The translations under genes and the position numbers were made by a program. This document shows, in pieces, positions 16,261-26,464 of a stretch of 64,000 bases of DNA (the first letter of the stretch is position 1; every line of letters starts with the position of its first letter). The stretch covers positions 112,870 to 176,869 of the forward strand of contig JAHYJN010000001.1 of the NCBI GenBank assembly GCA_019428905.1, in the 5' to 3' direction. Origin of the DNA: Candidatus Brevefilum sp. (GTDB taxonomy: Bacteria > Chloroflexota > Anaerolineae > Anaerolineales > Anaerolineaceae). The notes beneath the pieces are model-generated. The model was not told the origin of the DNA, ran no database searches, and saw nothing but the letters and a program-made list of their open reading frames with translations.

Positions 16261-18132
16261 ATGCCTTTGGACATTTGTTTCCTACCCATCCCAAAGCAAT
16301 TAATCCCAAAACCTGGATTTTTCGAACAAAAGCCAGGTGGATTCGTCCAAATCAATCACAGCCACCCCCAGCGCTTGCTGTTCGCCGCCGAACAAATCAA
16401 AGCGATCTTTACAACACATCTAAGATGGCCTTATCAGCTCACAGCCAGTTCATCCGTGCCAGAAGGACTGATCGCGGTACAGTTAAAAATAGACCCTGAG
16501 ATCTTAACCAAACCCCAGGCATACCATTTATCCATTACACCCAATAGAATCAGCATCACCGGGTCAGATGAGGCTGGTGTATTCTATGGGGTGGGCACAC
16601 TGCGACAAATCGTCGCCCAAACCGGCGACCATCCCCTGCCGTGCCTGGAGATCGAAGACTGGCCTGATTTCCTGGCACGCGGGGTGATGCTCGACATCAG
16701 CCGGGACAAGGTCTACCGCATGGAGACCCTCTTGATGCTGGTTGATGAATTCGCTTCATGGAAAATCAATCAACTGCAGCTCTACACTGAGCACACATTT
16801 GCCTATGCCGGCCACGAAATGGTCTGGAGGGATGCCTCACCGATTACCCCAGAAGAGATCCTAATCCTTGACCGCTACTGCCAAGAGCGCTACATCGAAT
16901 TGGTGCCCAACCAAAACTCCCTGGGGCACCTAACACGCTGGCTGAAACATCCCCTATACCAGCATCTGGCTGAATCAACCGAACCAGTGGCAAACCCCTG
17001 GGGCGGTTTGCAAATTGAACCGTACAGCCTATCCCCGGTTTTACCCGAAAGTTTGGCGTTCATCACCAGTCTATACGACCAGCTTTTGCCCAATTTTTCA
17101 AGCAAAATGGTCAACGTCGGCTGTGATGAGACCTTTGACATCGGCGCGGGCAAATCCAAAGCGGCGGTCGCACAGCTTGGCCAGGGAAAGGTGTACCTCG
17201 ATTTTCTAATCGCGCTTTACCAGGATGTCAAGCGCCGGGGGTACACCATGCAGTTTTGGGGCGATATCGTACTTGAGCACCCGGAACTGATCCCCCATTT
17301 ACCCACAGACGCGATCGCCCTCAATTGGGGGTATGAAGGCGACCACCCCTTTGAAGCGGAAACCAAAGCTTTCCGAAAGGCTGGCGTTCCCTTTTATGTG
17401 TGCCCCGGCACCTCATCCTGGAACAGTATCGCCGGTCGCACACAGAATATGCTAAATAATATACGAAATGCTGCTTATTTTGGCCTTGAAAACAGCGCAC
17501 TTGGCTGCCTCACCACCGATTGGGGCGACAATGGTCACTGGCAGCAGCTCCCGATCAGCTACCCAGGCTTCGCTGCAGGCGCAAGCCTGGCGTGGAACAC
17601 GGATGCAGCACTCAATCCAACAAACCTGGCAGACTCCCTCAACCGGGTTGCCTTCCTTGATAAGTCAGAAAACATCGGCCAATTGCTGCTCGATATAGGG
17701 GATTTATACCAGGCCTGGGGGTTAAACCTCCCCAACAGCTCGCCCCTGTTCTGGCTGCTGCAGCTGGACAACGACCAGGTTACGCCCTATTTACCTGGAA
17801 ATCCAACACAAATCGAAGTAAGTTTAGGTTTTCTTGAAGCAGCAGAACATAAACTGCCGCAGTTAGAGCTTCAGCGTCCGGATGCAGACCTGATCATCGA
17901 TGAGCTCGCCTTGACCATCAAGCTGCTGCAACATGCCTGCAAACGCGCCAAAATCATCCAGGATGCTGAGAAAATACCTAATTCAGAGCTTATGCTACGC
18001 GAAATTGATGATATTAAGACTAGGTTTGCGGCCATTTGGCTGCGGCGTAACCGCCCGGGCGGCTTGCCAGACAGCTTAAGCCGATTTGACACCCTGATCA
18101 AAGCGTATGAGAGCGACTGTGGAACCAATTAA
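16261..18132 (+). CDS. Glycoside hydrolase family 20-type beta-N-acetylhexosaminidase
   Basis: 623 residues without an obvious signal peptide. Residues ~1-130 form a GH20b-like N-domain. The catalytic barrel begins with FLARGVMLDISRDKVY (~residue 138), and the acidic pair of GH20 enzymes is seen in VGCDETFD (~residue 284). A tryptophan-rich pocket follows (QFWGDIV, ALNWGYEGD). These enzymes cleave terminal beta-N-acetylhexosamine using the substrate N-acetyl group. A cytoplasmic role in amino-sugar or cell-wall turnover is likely. The C-terminal ~120 residues are helical and not typical. Its 3' end overlaps a small phosphatase gene by 26 nt. Confidence 0.88.
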   Translation: MPLDICFLPIPKQLIPKPGFFEQKPGGFVQINHSHPQRLLFAAEQIKAIFTTHLRWPYQLTASSSVPEGLIAVQLKIDPEILTKPQAYHLSITPNRISITGSDEAGVFYGVGTLRQIVAQTGDHPLPCLEIEDWPDFLARGVMLDISRDKVYRMETLLMLVDEFASWKINQLQLYTEHTFAYAGHEMVWRDASPITPEEILILDRYCQERYIELVPNQNSLGHLTRWLKHPLYQHLAESTEPVANPWGGLQIEPYSLSPVLPESLAFITSLYDQLLPNFSSKMVNVGCDETFDIGAGKSKAAVAQLGQGKVYLDFLIALYQDVKRRGYTMQFWGDIVLEHPELIPHLPTDAIALNWGYEGDHPFEAETKAFRKAGVPFYVCPGTSSWNSIAGRTQNMLNNIRNAAYFGLENSALGCLTTDWGDNGHWQQLPISYPGFAAGASLAWNTDAALNPTNLADSLNRVAFLDKSENIGQLLLDIGDLYQAWGLNLPNSSPLFWLLQLDNDQVTPYLPGNPTQIEVSLGFLEAAEHKLPQLELQRPDADLIIDELALTIKLLQHACKRAKIIQDAEKIPNSELMLREIDDIKTRFAAIWLRRNRPGGLPDSLSRFDTLIKAYESDCGTN

Positions 18133-18589
18133 AATCATTTTCGTCTGCCTGGGGAATTATTGCCGCTCGCCGATGGCTGAGGCCATCTTCAACACGCTGG
18201 CTGAAGCAGATGGCCGTGCGCATCTGTTCCAGGTGTCTTCTGCCGGAACCAAAGATTGGGATGTCGGCTTGCGACCCGATCCCCGCACCCAAAAACTGCT
18301 GTGGGAACACGGCTACCCGCTCTCCCCTCACAAACGCGCCCAGATGATCACACAGGGAGAAATTCAACAGGCGGATCATCTGATTGCGATGACGCAGCGT
18401 GTGGCGGATGAATTAGGCAATGGTGAAAATGTGAGCCTGCTGCTTGACTATGCTGAGGATCTGCCTTCAAAAGATATCCCGGATCCCTACCCTACCAACA
18501 CCTTTCCCGAAGCCTTCAGCCTGATCGAACAGGGCGTCCAGGCATTTTATGCACACCTGGTCCGCACATACCACCTCAACCAGAAATAA
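18107..18589 (+). CDS. Low-molecular-weight protein-tyrosine phosphatase family protein
   Basis: 160 residues. The active-site P-loop near the N-terminus reads VCLGNYCRSPMAE, the CX5R-S signature with nucleophile Cys and Arg. The general-acid loop DPYPT is at ~residue 125. Length is normal for the family. It overlaps the end of the GH20 gene by 26 nt, so the two are probably cotranscribed. An in-frame GTG at 18119 is a possible shorter start. The family also includes arsenate reductases, but the sequence looks like the phosphotyrosine or sugar-phosphate type. Confidence 0.88.
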   Translation: MRATVEPIKIIFVCLGNYCRSPMAEAIFNTLAEADGRAHLFQVSSAGTKDWDVGLRPDPRTQKLLWEHGYPLSPHKRAQMITQGEIQQADHLIAMTQRVADELGNGENVSLLLDYAEDLPSKDIPDPYPTNTFPEAFSLIEQGVQAFYAHLVRTYHLNQK

Positions 18590-18639
18590 GCCTTGCTTCG
18601 TCAGCAATATTGAATTAAGAACTCACAACCCGGTAAATC

Positions 18640-20007
18640 TCAAATCAGGCGGTGATCGCCATAGCTGGCACCGCTCAAAAAGTGGAAGGCCCAGGTTCGG
18701 TCTCCTGCTTCCGGTGGTTTTTCCTGGGGATAAAAAACGATCACCTTGGTCAGGGCTTTCAAACGACCAAAATCCTGATAGCCCTTCGTGGCTGGGATCA
18801 GGTTGCGCCAGGTTCCCGTGTTGATGTAGTACCTTTCATCACCATTGTTAGCGGATAACAACATCAATTCCGCAAAATGGGAGTGCCCGCTGATCACACA
18901 TTTGCAGCCAGAATCTTTATCTAATATCAATTCTTCTCGCCTTGCCCATTCCGCTTGGGACTGAAGTTTGATCGTCGTAGAGACACGGTTCATGATCATC
19001 TTCACCATCCAGTACGGCACGCCCTTTCTAAGCAGCCCTGAGCGAATGATGGCCATCAGCAACCACCGCGCCACACCGCCTATGGCGGCGGATTGTTTTA
19101 GGGTATTTAGAAATTGAGCATTGATGCTCAAGTTGTTGATGATGGTTGTAAAGCACGGTTTCATCAATTCCCAGGTGCGTTTTTCATCTACACCAGGCGT
19201 CGAAAATAGGAAAGACAACCAGGCAGTTGCTGGCCTGACATCGTCAAATTCCATCAAACGCTGGTAGAGAGCCAGCAGGGTTTCATCATTAAGGATCGCC
19301 TCTTCGCCATAAGTCCTCACAAACAGCCAGGGCAGCGAAGCGCCAAATTCGATCGTGGTGATATCCCCCAAACTCGAAAGACCATAAACTGATTCTGGAA
19401 TGAAGGTTGGGATCGAATCAAAGGCTAAAACATCCTTCGAAAAGTTCGTGCGATCGTATTCATGGCCGTGCCGAACCAAGCAGAAGGGCTTACCAAGTTG
19501 ATCTTTGAGAACCAATTGATGATTGAAAAGCGTATCGCCTCCGGGTAATCCAAACATCTCGCGCACGGTTGATCGGATTTTGGGCGTGGCGTTAACCAAC
19601 CGGTCATGGTTTCCTAAAATCAGGTATAAATCAACAGGTACATTGAAATGCTGATGAATATTCTTTAATAATTTCAGGGTGTCTGCGACTGCTTTATCTT
19701 CCCCAATCGCCTGTAAAATCTTCAAAATTGTCGCTTCTGCTGCTGATCCTGGTTGGACAGCATCATTATCGATATAGGGTCGATCTTCTCCCTCCAGCCA
19801 AATGGCTGAGCGTGAGATTTCCAAAATATCTCCGGCTAAAACCAGGTCGACTTTCTTGATCTCGTTTGCGAGGGCAAATTGGTTGACCTCAGTAAAGTAG
19901 GACTGGTAATTTTCTGGCCGTAAGTTCCGGCTAAACCGGTGAAGACCAATTTGGGATGACTTCGTTTCTGAAAAATGCAAATCCGAAAGGACAATTAACA
20001 TCAACAC
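18640..20007 (-). CDS. Calcineurin-like metallophosphoesterase
   Basis: 455 residues. The metal-binding motifs occur in order: SDLHF (~residue 8), GDILE (~60), GNHDR (~127), HGHEYD (~180) and GHSHFAE (~395). This is the GDxH-GNHD-GHxH pattern of dinuclear phosphoesterases. A long helical insertion lies between the last two motifs. GGAG precedes the ATG. The substrate (nucleotide, phospholipid or phosphoprotein) cannot be read from sequence. It faces the phosphatase gene convergently, with only 50 nt between. Confidence 0.85.
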   Translation of the reverse strand: MLMLIVLSDLHFSETKSSQIGLHRFSRNLRPENYQSYFTEVNQFALANEIKKVDLVLAGDILEISRSAIWLEGEDRPYIDNDAVQPGSAAEATILKILQAIGEDKAVADTLKLLKNIHQHFNVPVDLYLILGNHDRLVNATPKIRSTVREMFGLPGGDTLFNHQLVLKDQLGKPFCLVRHGHEYDRTNFSKDVLAFDSIPTFIPESVYGLSSLGDITTIEFGASLPWLFVRTYGEEAILNDETLLALYQRLMEFDDVRPATAWLSFLFSTPGVDEKRTWELMKPCFTTIINNLSINAQFLNTLKQSAAIGGVARWLLMAIIRSGLLRKGVPYWMVKMIMNRVSTTIKLQSQAEWARREELILDKDSGCKCVISGHSHFAELMLLSANNGDERYYINTGTWRNLIPATKGYQDFGRLKALTKVIVFYPQEKPPEAGDRTWAFHFLSGASYGDHRLI

Positions 20008-20138
20008 TCCATTATTCTGATCGTCGCTGTTAAAATATTATCCCCCATGAGAAAAAATTAGCCAAAACCACCATGGATAAACAGATAAATCGATACCCGG
20101 TCTGAGAAGATCGGCCTTAAACAGTCCGTTGTCCTTTC

Positions 20139-21182
20139 TTATCCGCCTGACAATGCATTTTTAAACGCTTGTACAACTTGCGGAAGATGCTCATCCTTGA
20201 TCCAATAATGACACACCAAGCGAAAATGCCTGGGTCCGGTGATCCCTACCAACACACCCTCATTCTTCAATTTAGCAGCGCAATCTTGGGCAGATGTATT
20301 CATTGAAGAGTCGATTTCGATGTACACCATGTTCGTGTTTGGTGAGCCTTTATCCAAGCTGACACCTTCAACTGAGCGTAAACCCTCAGCAAGTTGGGCC
20401 GCATGCTGATGGTCTTCAACCAGCCGATCCACCATTTCCTCCAACGCCACAATTCCCGCGGCTGCCAACACACCCGCCTGGCGCATCCCCCCACCCAGTT
20501 GCTTACGAATGCGATGGGCTTCCTCAATAAACCCACGTGACCCGCATAACACCGAGCCAACCGGCGCGCACAACCCTTTGCTCAAGCAAAATGTGACCGA
20601 ATCAACCATATCGACCAGCGCGGATGCAGGAACGCCCTGGTCCACAGCCGCGTTGAAGATGCGCGCCCCATCTAAATGGATCGCCAAGCTATTTTCCCGG
20701 GCAACTTGTGCAGCTTCTAGCATATAATGTCGGGATAGTGACACCCCACCGCAGCGGTTATGCGTATTTTCAAGGATCAACAGCTTTGATCGTGGAAAGT
20801 GGGGGTCGTCTGCACGCACAGCGCGCTGAATGTCGCTAATGATTAAAGTACCGTCTGCTTGGTTGGGGATCGTAAATGGATGGACCCCGCCCAGGGCTGA
20901 AATCCCACCAGCTTCGTAGAGATAAGTGTGGGCTAAGTTGCCCATGATCACTTCATCCCCCCTGCCGCAATGGGCCAGTACGGCTGCCAGGTTCCCCATC
21001 GTACCCGAAGGAACAAACAAAGCAGCTTCCTTACCTAACCGTTCAGCGGCCAGCGCTTGCAGCCGGTTAACGGTTGGATCTTCACCATACACATCATCGC
21101 CGAGCTGAGCCCTCCCCATGGCGGTACGCATGTTTTCTGTCGGAAGCGTCACCGTGTCCGACCGCAGGTCAATCCAGTTCAT
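20139..21182 (-). CDS. ltaE: Low-specificity L-threonine aldolase
   Basis: 347 residues, PLP fold type I. The N-terminus [11 protein letters not shown] is diagnostic of this family. The PLP lysine is in [13 protein letters not shown] (~residue 200), and [11 protein letters not shown] supplies the cofactor Asp/Arg. It splits threonine or allo-threonine to glycine and acetaldehyde. The start overlaps the rluD stop as ATGA, making it the last gene of the ileS-lspA-rluD-ltaE operon and thus probably under the isoleucine T-box. Confidence 0.92.
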   Translation of the reverse strand: MNWIDLRSDTVTLPTENMRTAMGRAQLGDDVYGEDPTVNRLQALAAERLGKEAALFVPSGTMGNLAAVLAHCGRGDEVIMGNLAHTYLYEAGGISALGGVHPFTIPNQADGTLIISDIQRAVRADDPHFPRSKLLILENTHNRCGGVSLSRHYMLEAAQVARENSLAIHLDGARIFNAAVDQGVPASALVDMVDSVTFCLSKGLCAPVGSVLCGSRGFIEEAHRIRKQLGGGMRQAGVLAAAGIVALEEMVDRLVEDHQHAAQLAEGLRSVEGVSLDKGSPNTNMVYIEIDSSMNTSAQDCAAKLKNEGVLVGITGPRHFRLVCHYWIKDEHLPQVVQAFKNALSGG

Positions 21183-22117
21183 TGTGCAAGCTCCTCCCGA
21201 TTGTGAAGGTCTGTTAAAACGATTTGTAATTCCTCAGGCAGCGGAGCTTCAAAGGTGCGCGCGGTGCGGTCACCTGGCAGCCTAAGGGTCAAAGTTTTCG
21301 CATGTAAAAAGAACCGATCCATGGCGATGCTGGGGTTACGCCGGCCGTACAGCGTGTCTCCCACCACCGGCACACCGATGTAATTCAGGTGCAACCGTAT
21401 CTGGTGCGTGCGGCCTGTGACCGGGTGAACTTCCAAGTAGGTGTGTTTGGTAAACTTTTCCAGCGTGTAATATTCGCTGACAGCTGGTCGTCCCTGTCCC
21501 CGCAACCCGACCGACATGCGGGTGCGGGACCGGGTGTCACGCACAACAGGCGCCTCGATCCGGCCGGTCGGCGTTGGTGGGTGGCCATCGACCAATGCCA
21601 GGTAAGTTTTGTGCACATCACGTGACTTAAATTCCCTCACCAGCCAGCGGTAAGCCTTATCGGACTTAGCAAAAATTATCACACCAGAGGTCTCTTTATC
21701 CAACCGGTGGACCACACCCGGCCGATCAAGCTCTCCAACCTGACGAATGGGCGGAAAATAGGCCAGCAGGGCATTCACCAATGTTCCACCGCTGTTGCCT
21801 GCACCAGGGTGAACCACCATCCCCGCCGGCTTATCAACGACGATCACATGGTCGTCTTCATAAAGAATTGCAAATGGGATAGCTTCCGGGATTAACCCAT
21901 CCAGGTTTTCTTCAATGACCAAAATTTCCAAAACCCCACCCGGTTTTGCCTTCACGCCTGCTTTTTCAACCACCAAACCGTCCAATCTGACATTTCCGGC
22001 TTCGATCATACGTTGGACATGAGAGCGAGAGATATCCGGCAGTTGATCTGCCAGGAACTTATCGACCCGAACCTCTTCGTTGGATTGGTTGGTGAAAAAG
22101 AACGTGGTCTGTTTCAT
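21179..22117 (-). CDS. rluD: RluD-type 23S rRNA pseudouridine synthase
   Basis: 312 residues from the ATG at 22117, which overlaps the lspA stop as ATGA; a longer frame upstream lies inside lspA and was not used. An S4-like RNA-binding domain covers ~15-75 ([21 protein letters not shown]). The catalytic Asp is in [17 protein letters not shown] (~residue 140), the RluA/RluD family motif. C-terminal [10 protein letters not shown] and VVGDTLYG are also family signatures. It modifies large-subunit rRNA; the exact RluA/C/D site is uncertain. Confidence 0.92.
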   Translation of the reverse strand: MKQTTFFFTNQSNEEVRVDKFLADQLPDISRSHVQRMIEAGNVRLDGLVVEKAGVKAKPGGVLEILVIEENLDGLIPEAIPFAILYEDDHVIVVDKPAGMVVHPGAGNSGGTLVNALLAYFPPIRQVGELDRPGVVHRLDKETSGVIIFAKSDKAYRWLVREFKSRDVHKTYLALVDGHPPTPTGRIEAPVVRDTRSRTRMSVGLRGQGRPAVSEYYTLEKFTKHTYLEVHPVTGRTHQIRLHLNYIGVPVVGDTLYGRRNPSIAMDRFFLHAKTLTLRLPGDRTARTFEAPLPEELQIVLTDLHNREELAQ

Positions 22118-22674
22118 GATTGACGATTGCCTAAAGTCTCTGGAGAATCTTGCAGCACCTGATCGCCAGCGGCAGCAGCTGCCTTTTCTTTGCGCTCCAA
22201 CAGCCACAGATTCAATAGGAGGATCCCGACACCTACCGTGATACTGGCATCAGCGATATTGAAAACCGGGAAAGTACCAACGGCGATAAAATCAGTCACC
22301 GGGCCAAACAGAAGGCGGTCGATTAAATTCCCAAGTGCCCCCCCCATTTGCATCGCGATCGCAATCCGCATCCAGATATACTCGCGTGGAATTTTTGGGT
22401 AATAAAGGACAATGATCAGCGTGACGATCACCGCCAGAATGCCAAAGATCAACCCACCACCCTGAAACATACCAAAAGCAGCCCCGGTGTTCAACCAATG
22501 CACAATGCGGAAAAACGGCAGCGCCGCAATCGGCGTCCAACTGGACCCAAATGGAAGATTGATGCGCACAATATACTTCGTGATTTGATCAAGTACGATC
22601 ACCACGCTAACGACCAGCACCAGTAATCCATATGTCTTGATGAGTTTCTTCAAATTATTCTCCAGTAAACTCAA
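22114..22674 (-). CDS. lspA: Prolipoprotein signal peptidase II
   Basis: 186 residues with four hydrophobic helices. The family motifs are DQITKYIV (~residue 25), GGALGNLIDRL (~110) and FPVFNIADASI (~135); the two catalytic Asp residues lie in the last two. It removes signal peptides from lipoproteins after diacylglycerol attachment, and would process the lipoprotein encoded at 14586-15815. The start overlaps the ileS stop as ATGA. The C-terminal tail is alanine-rich and charged. Confidence 0.93.
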   Translation of the reverse strand: MSLLENNLKKLIKTYGLLVLVVSVVIVLDQITKYIVRINLPFGSSWTPIAALPFFRIVHWLNTGAAFGMFQGGGLIFGILAVIVTLIIVLYYPKIPREYIWMRIAIAMQMGGALGNLIDRLLFGPVTDFIAVGTFPVFNIADASITVGVGILLLNLWLLERKEKAAAAAGDQVLQDSPETLGNRQS

Positions 22675-25600
22675 ATTTTCTCAATACAAATTCGCACAGT
22701 CTCACCGTCAAATTGATCTTGCAGCAGCGGCAGATCCTCAGGGGTCACCCCGAGAATCAAATCCACGGCTAACGTTTCTTCTTTGATGTAATCGCTGAAT
22801 GCCTGGATTGCTGTGTTCAACTGCTCAGAAGCCGTGTAGTACAAGCGAATTCGATCAGCAATGTCTAGATCTGCATCCTTACGGAGTGATTGTACCCGCC
22901 GGACAAATTCGCGAACAAGGCCTTCGTGTACTAATTCTGGCGACAACTCCGTCACCAGGGCGGCCAGGTAAGGACCTTCTGAGGCAACCGCAAAGCCCGC
23001 TTTCGACTCTGCCCGGACTTCAACTTCATCAGGCGTGATTTGATGGACCTCCCCATCCACCAGCACCGATAAGGCCTGTCCATTGAGCAGTTGCCGAGCG
23101 GATTGGTCTGGGGGTAATTCCATCAGGGCTTGCCTCACCTGTGGGTACTGTGCTTTAAAACGTTGCCCAAGTTGTTTGGGCAGCGGATTCAGGCTGAAAC
23201 TGACCGCATCGCTGGCACTCCCCAGCATACTCACGGCTTTAACATTCAACTCATCTTTGAGTAAATCGGCATAATCTAGAACGACGCTTTGTTCTTCCAA
23301 GTTGCCGACCACAAATGCAGCTTCTCCGAGCGGCTGACGCACCTTGAGGTTTTCTGAATTTCGGGCAGCATGCCCCAAGGACGCCAGTTTCATTACCACA
23401 GCCATTTCCCGGTTTAACTTTTCATCGATGCGCTGTGGGTCAAATTTAGGCCAGTCAGCCAGGTGCACCGATTGTGGGGCATCCGGATCAACGCTCAACA
23501 CCAAGTTGCGATAAAAGGCTTCAGCCAGGAAGGGCATCGTCGGTGCCAGTAAGAAGGCCAGGGTCTTGAGAGCCTCGTACAGTGTGGCATAAGCTGCGGC
23601 TTTATCCGAATCGGATTCGGTTTTCCAGAAGCGGCGGCGGGAGCGTCGTAAGTACCAGTTTGACAGCTGGTCAACGAATTTTTCAATTGGGCGGGTTGCC
23701 CCAAGAACATTGTAGCTTTCGTAAGCCTCCGTCACTTCTTGGGTGAGCGAGTGGAGCGATGAAAGCAGCCAGCGATCAAGATCACTGTATTCAGGCTTGA
23801 CATCTTGAGATGGCGTCCACTGATCAAGGTTGGCATAAGTCACAAAAAAGGCATAGGTGTTCCACAAGGTGAGGGTGAAGTTGCGTACCACTTCACCAAC
23901 CAGGTCTTCTGAAAACCGGCGCTCTTGACCGGGTGGGCTGGCCGTGTACAGGTACCAGCGCAAGGCATCCGCGCCATGTTGGTTGATCACATCCCAGGGC
24001 TCAACCACGTTACCTTTGGATTTCGACATTTTGTACCCATCTTTATCGAGGATCAACCCCAAACAGATCACATTTTCGAAACAATGGCTGTCAAACACCA
24101 GGGTGCTGATGGCGTGCAAGGTGTAAAACCAGCCGCGGGTTTGATCGACAGCTTCACAAATAAAATCTGCTGGGAATTGCTTCTCGAAGGTTTGTTGATT
24201 TTCAAAGGGATAATGCCACTGTCCAACCGGCATCGAGCCGGAATCAAACCACACATCAATCAACTCAGGTACGCGCTTCATCCGGCCTGTGCATTCTGGG
24301 CAATCAAAGTGGACGTTATCCACATACGGACGGTGCAGATCGAGGTCGCTCAAATCACGACCGGCATAGGCACTCAATTCCTCAACAGATCCAATACAAA
24401 CCTGGTGATGGCAGGTCTCACATTCCCAAACTGGCAATGGCGTACCCCAGTAACGTTCACGACCCAAGGCCCAATCAACGTTGTTCTCAAGCCAGTTGCC
24501 AAACCGGCCGTGCTTGATGTACTCCGGATACCAGTTGATGTTTTCGTTTAACGCCACCAGACGATGTTTAAGCTCGCTGGTGCGGATGTACCAGGTTGGA
24601 CGGGCATAATACAACAAAGGGGTGCCACAGCGCCAACAGAAGGGATAGGTATGGGTATACGTGCCAACTTTGAACATCAAGCCGCGCTGCTGCAGCTCAT
24701 CAATGATCAACGGGTCGGCATCTTTAACCCACATCCCCGCCCACGGTTGAACATCACTGGTAAATCGGCCGCTATCATTGACGGTCATCAAAATCGGCAG
24801 GTCAAATTCGATTGACATCTGCATATCATCAGCGCCAAATGCCGGTGCCAGATGGACCAGGCCGGTTCCGTCTTCAATCGTGACGAAATCTGCCATGACC
24901 ACATAATGGGCATCTTTTTCAACCGGCATAAAAGTAAATAAAGGTCGGTAGTGTTTTCCTTTGAGCTGTTTTCCCTTAAAGGTTTTTACGACCTTGTATT
25001 CTGTATCCGCCAAGACGGTTTCCAGTAAAGACTTAGCAAGGATCAGGTACTCGTAATCCTGCCCATTACCCAAAGCGACTTTCACATAATCGATATCTGG
25101 ATGGGCGGCCACAGCCACGTTTCCGGGCAGCGTCCAGGGTGTGGTCGTCCACACAAGTAACGAGGTATTTTCTTCATCGACCAAAGGCATACGCACAAAG
25201 ATTGAGGGATCTGTCGCCTGGTCGTAGCCTAATGCGACCTCATGATCAGAAAGCGGGGTGCCGCAACGGGGACAATAGGGAACAACCTTAAATCCCTGAT
25301 AAAGCAATCCCTTATCCCAGATGGACTTGAGCAGCCACCACACTGATTCGATGTACTCGTTCTTATAGGTGATGTAGGCATCGTCCAAATCCACCCAGAA
25401 GCCGATGCGATCGGTCAGCTTTTCCCAATCTTTGATATAGGTGAACACGGATTCTTTGCACAACTCATTGAATTTAGCGACACCGTAATCCTCAATCTGC
25501 TGTTTATTGGTAAACCCCAAACGCTTTTCGACCTCAATTTCCACGGGCAATCCGTGGGTATCCCACCCACCCCGGCGAGAAATATGGAAGCCTTGCATGG

Positions 25601-25817
25601 CCTTATAACGCGGGAACATATCCTTGAACACCCGCGCCAAAACATGGTGCACGCCCGGCCGTCCATTAGCGGTTGGTGGACCTTCATAAAAAACATACTC
25701 GGGTCCGCCCCGGCGCTTCTCCATCGATTGGTGGAAAATGTCATTTTGCTGCCAGAATCGCAGTACTTCTGACTCTAGTAATTTAATGTTCAATCGTGAT
25801 GTCACAGGTTCGAACAT
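22671..25817 (-). CDS. ileS: Isoleucyl-tRNA synthetase
   Basis: 1048 residues from the ATG at 25817, which has GGAGGA just upstream; a longer in-frame start at 25856 lies in the leader terminator region. Class I signatures are visible: the HIGH-like segment PGVHHVLARVFKD (~residue 51), GWDTHGLPVE (~77) and KMSKSKGN (~600). A CP1 editing domain lies between, and the C-terminal region is anticodon-binding. The length and C-terminus without zinc-finger cysteines suit the eukaryote-like class found in several bacterial phyla. A T-box leader controls it, and it leads a four-gene coupled operon. Confidence 0.96.
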   Translation of the reverse strand: MFEPVTSRLNIKLLESEVLRFWQQNDIFHQSMEKRRGGPEYVFYEGPPTANGRPGVHHVLARVFKDMFPRYKAMQGFHISRRGGWDTHGLPVEIEVEKRLGFTNKQQIEDYGVAKFNELCKESVFTYIKDWEKLTDRIGFWVDLDDAYITYKNEYIESVWWLLKSIWDKGLLYQGFKVVPYCPRCGTPLSDHEVALGYDQATDPSIFVRMPLVDEENTSLLVWTTTPWTLPGNVAVAAHPDIDYVKVALGNGQDYEYLILAKSLLETVLADTEYKVVKTFKGKQLKGKHYRPLFTFMPVEKDAHYVVMADFVTIEDGTGLVHLAPAFGADDMQMSIEFDLPILMTVNDSGRFTSDVQPWAGMWVKDADPLIIDELQQRGLMFKVGTYTHTYPFCWRCGTPLLYYARPTWYIRTSELKHRLVALNENINWYPEYIKHGRFGNWLENNVDWALGRERYWGTPLPVWECETCHHQVCIGSVEELSAYAGRDLSDLDLHRPYVDNVHFDCPECTGRMKRVPELIDVWFDSGSMPVGQWHYPFENQQTFEKQFPADFICEAVDQTRGWFYTLHAISTLVFDSHCFENVICLGLILDKDGYKMSKSKGNVVEPWDVINQHGADALRWYLYTASPPGQERRFSEDLVGEVVRNFTLTLWNTYAFFVTYANLDQWTPSQDVKPEYSDLDRWLLSSLHSLTQEVTEAYESYNVLGATRPIEKFVDQLSNWYLRRSRRRFWKTESDSDKAAAYATLYEALKTLAFLLAPTMPFLAEAFYRNLVLSVDPDAPQSVHLADWPKFDPQRIDEKLNREMAVVMKLASLGHAARNSENLKVRQPLGEAAFVVGNLEEQSVVLDYADLLKDELNVKAVSMLGSASDAVSFSLNPLPKQLGQRFKAQYPQVRQALMELPPDQSARQLLNGQALSVLVDGEVHQITPDEVEVRAESKAGFAVASEGPYLAALVTELSPELVHEGLVREFVRRVQSLRKDADLDIADRIRLYYTASEQLNTAIQAFSDYIKEETLAVDLILGVTPEDLPLLQDQFDGETVRICIEKI

Positions 25818-25845
25818 AGGTCCTCCAAAACTCATTATTTTTAAA

Positions 25846-26130
25846 CAAAAACTCATCCCATTTCAGGGACGAGTAAGTTACCCGCGGTACCACCCTGGTT
25901 CTCACATCGCAGTGAACACCTCGGCCGGTTGCATCAACCTTTGATAAAACCGCACTTTGATAACAGAGGGTGACTCTGGCGCACTTACTTGCCCTGTTAG
26001 GAGGTTCAGATTGCGGCTCCGGAAGGATTTTCTCTGATCTTGTCTTCCCGGCTCTCACCTGCCCGGGATCGCTGTCAGCCAGTGGATCAAATACTCGTTT
26101 CCATCAAAGCCTATTATGATTGATCATAAC
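25846..26130 (-). promoter_or_regulatory. T-box riboswitch leader of the ileS operon
   Basis: On the minus strand the leader contains the T-box core AGGGTGGTACCGCG (25896-25883). An intrinsic terminator follows at 25874-25847: stem ACTCGTCCC/GGGATGAGT, loop TGAAAT, then TTTTT. Uncharged tRNA pairing with the T-box would form the antiterminator and let ileS be transcribed. An upstream stem-I region contains GGTGAGAGCCGGG. Candidate ATC specifier triplets exist (AAAATCC, CAATCTGAA), but I could not decide which is used. Confidence 0.92.
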
Positions 26131-26136
26131 ACACTA

Positions 26137-26165
26137 ATTATCCCACAGATACCGCCATCGGTCAA
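26137..26165 (-). promoter_or_regulatory. Sigma-70-type promoter of the ileS operon
   Basis: On the minus strand: TTGACC (26165-26160), a 17-nt spacer and GATAAT (26142-26137). This places the start near 26130, just ahead of the T-box leader. A perfect 7+2+7 dyad TTATGAT-CA-ATCATAA spans 26129-26114, right at the predicted start. Confidence 0.7.
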
Positions 26166-26464
26166 TCAAAACCCTTGTTTCGGTTAAGCGAAGGACCTGC
26201 AAAGGCAACAATATCTTCCCAACCGAGGGCATTTGAATGATTCATCCTGATGCTATAGGGGAATCACAACTGAACGAAAATACGGTAGCAATCTGCTATT
26301 ATGTTGAATTATTGCGAATATGTTCTATTATTTTTCCGGATGGTTTAAGTTTCACCTTGACATCGGTTTCATTTACCAATATTATTAGACCAGTTTGGGC
26401 ACCAATATTGCACACTTTAGATTGAACACAGGCCAAACATCGAAAGATGACAAAGTAACTTACA
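26166..26464. other. Intergenic region between ileS promoter and VTT gene
   Basis: About 300 bp, AT-rich, between divergent transcription units. A 62-codon open frame at 26237-26425 has no ribosome-binding site and no recognisable protein. I see no RNA gene or repeat. Confidence 0.4.

Noticed and set aside
23925..24551. 208-codon open frame on the plus strand inside ileS
   Set aside because: It is antisense to well conserved ileS sequence, including the WFDSGS and KMSKS regions, and has no ribosome-binding site.
26237..26425. 62-codon open frame upstream of the VTT gene
   Set aside because: No ribosome-binding site, no recognisable protein features, in a divergent promoter region.
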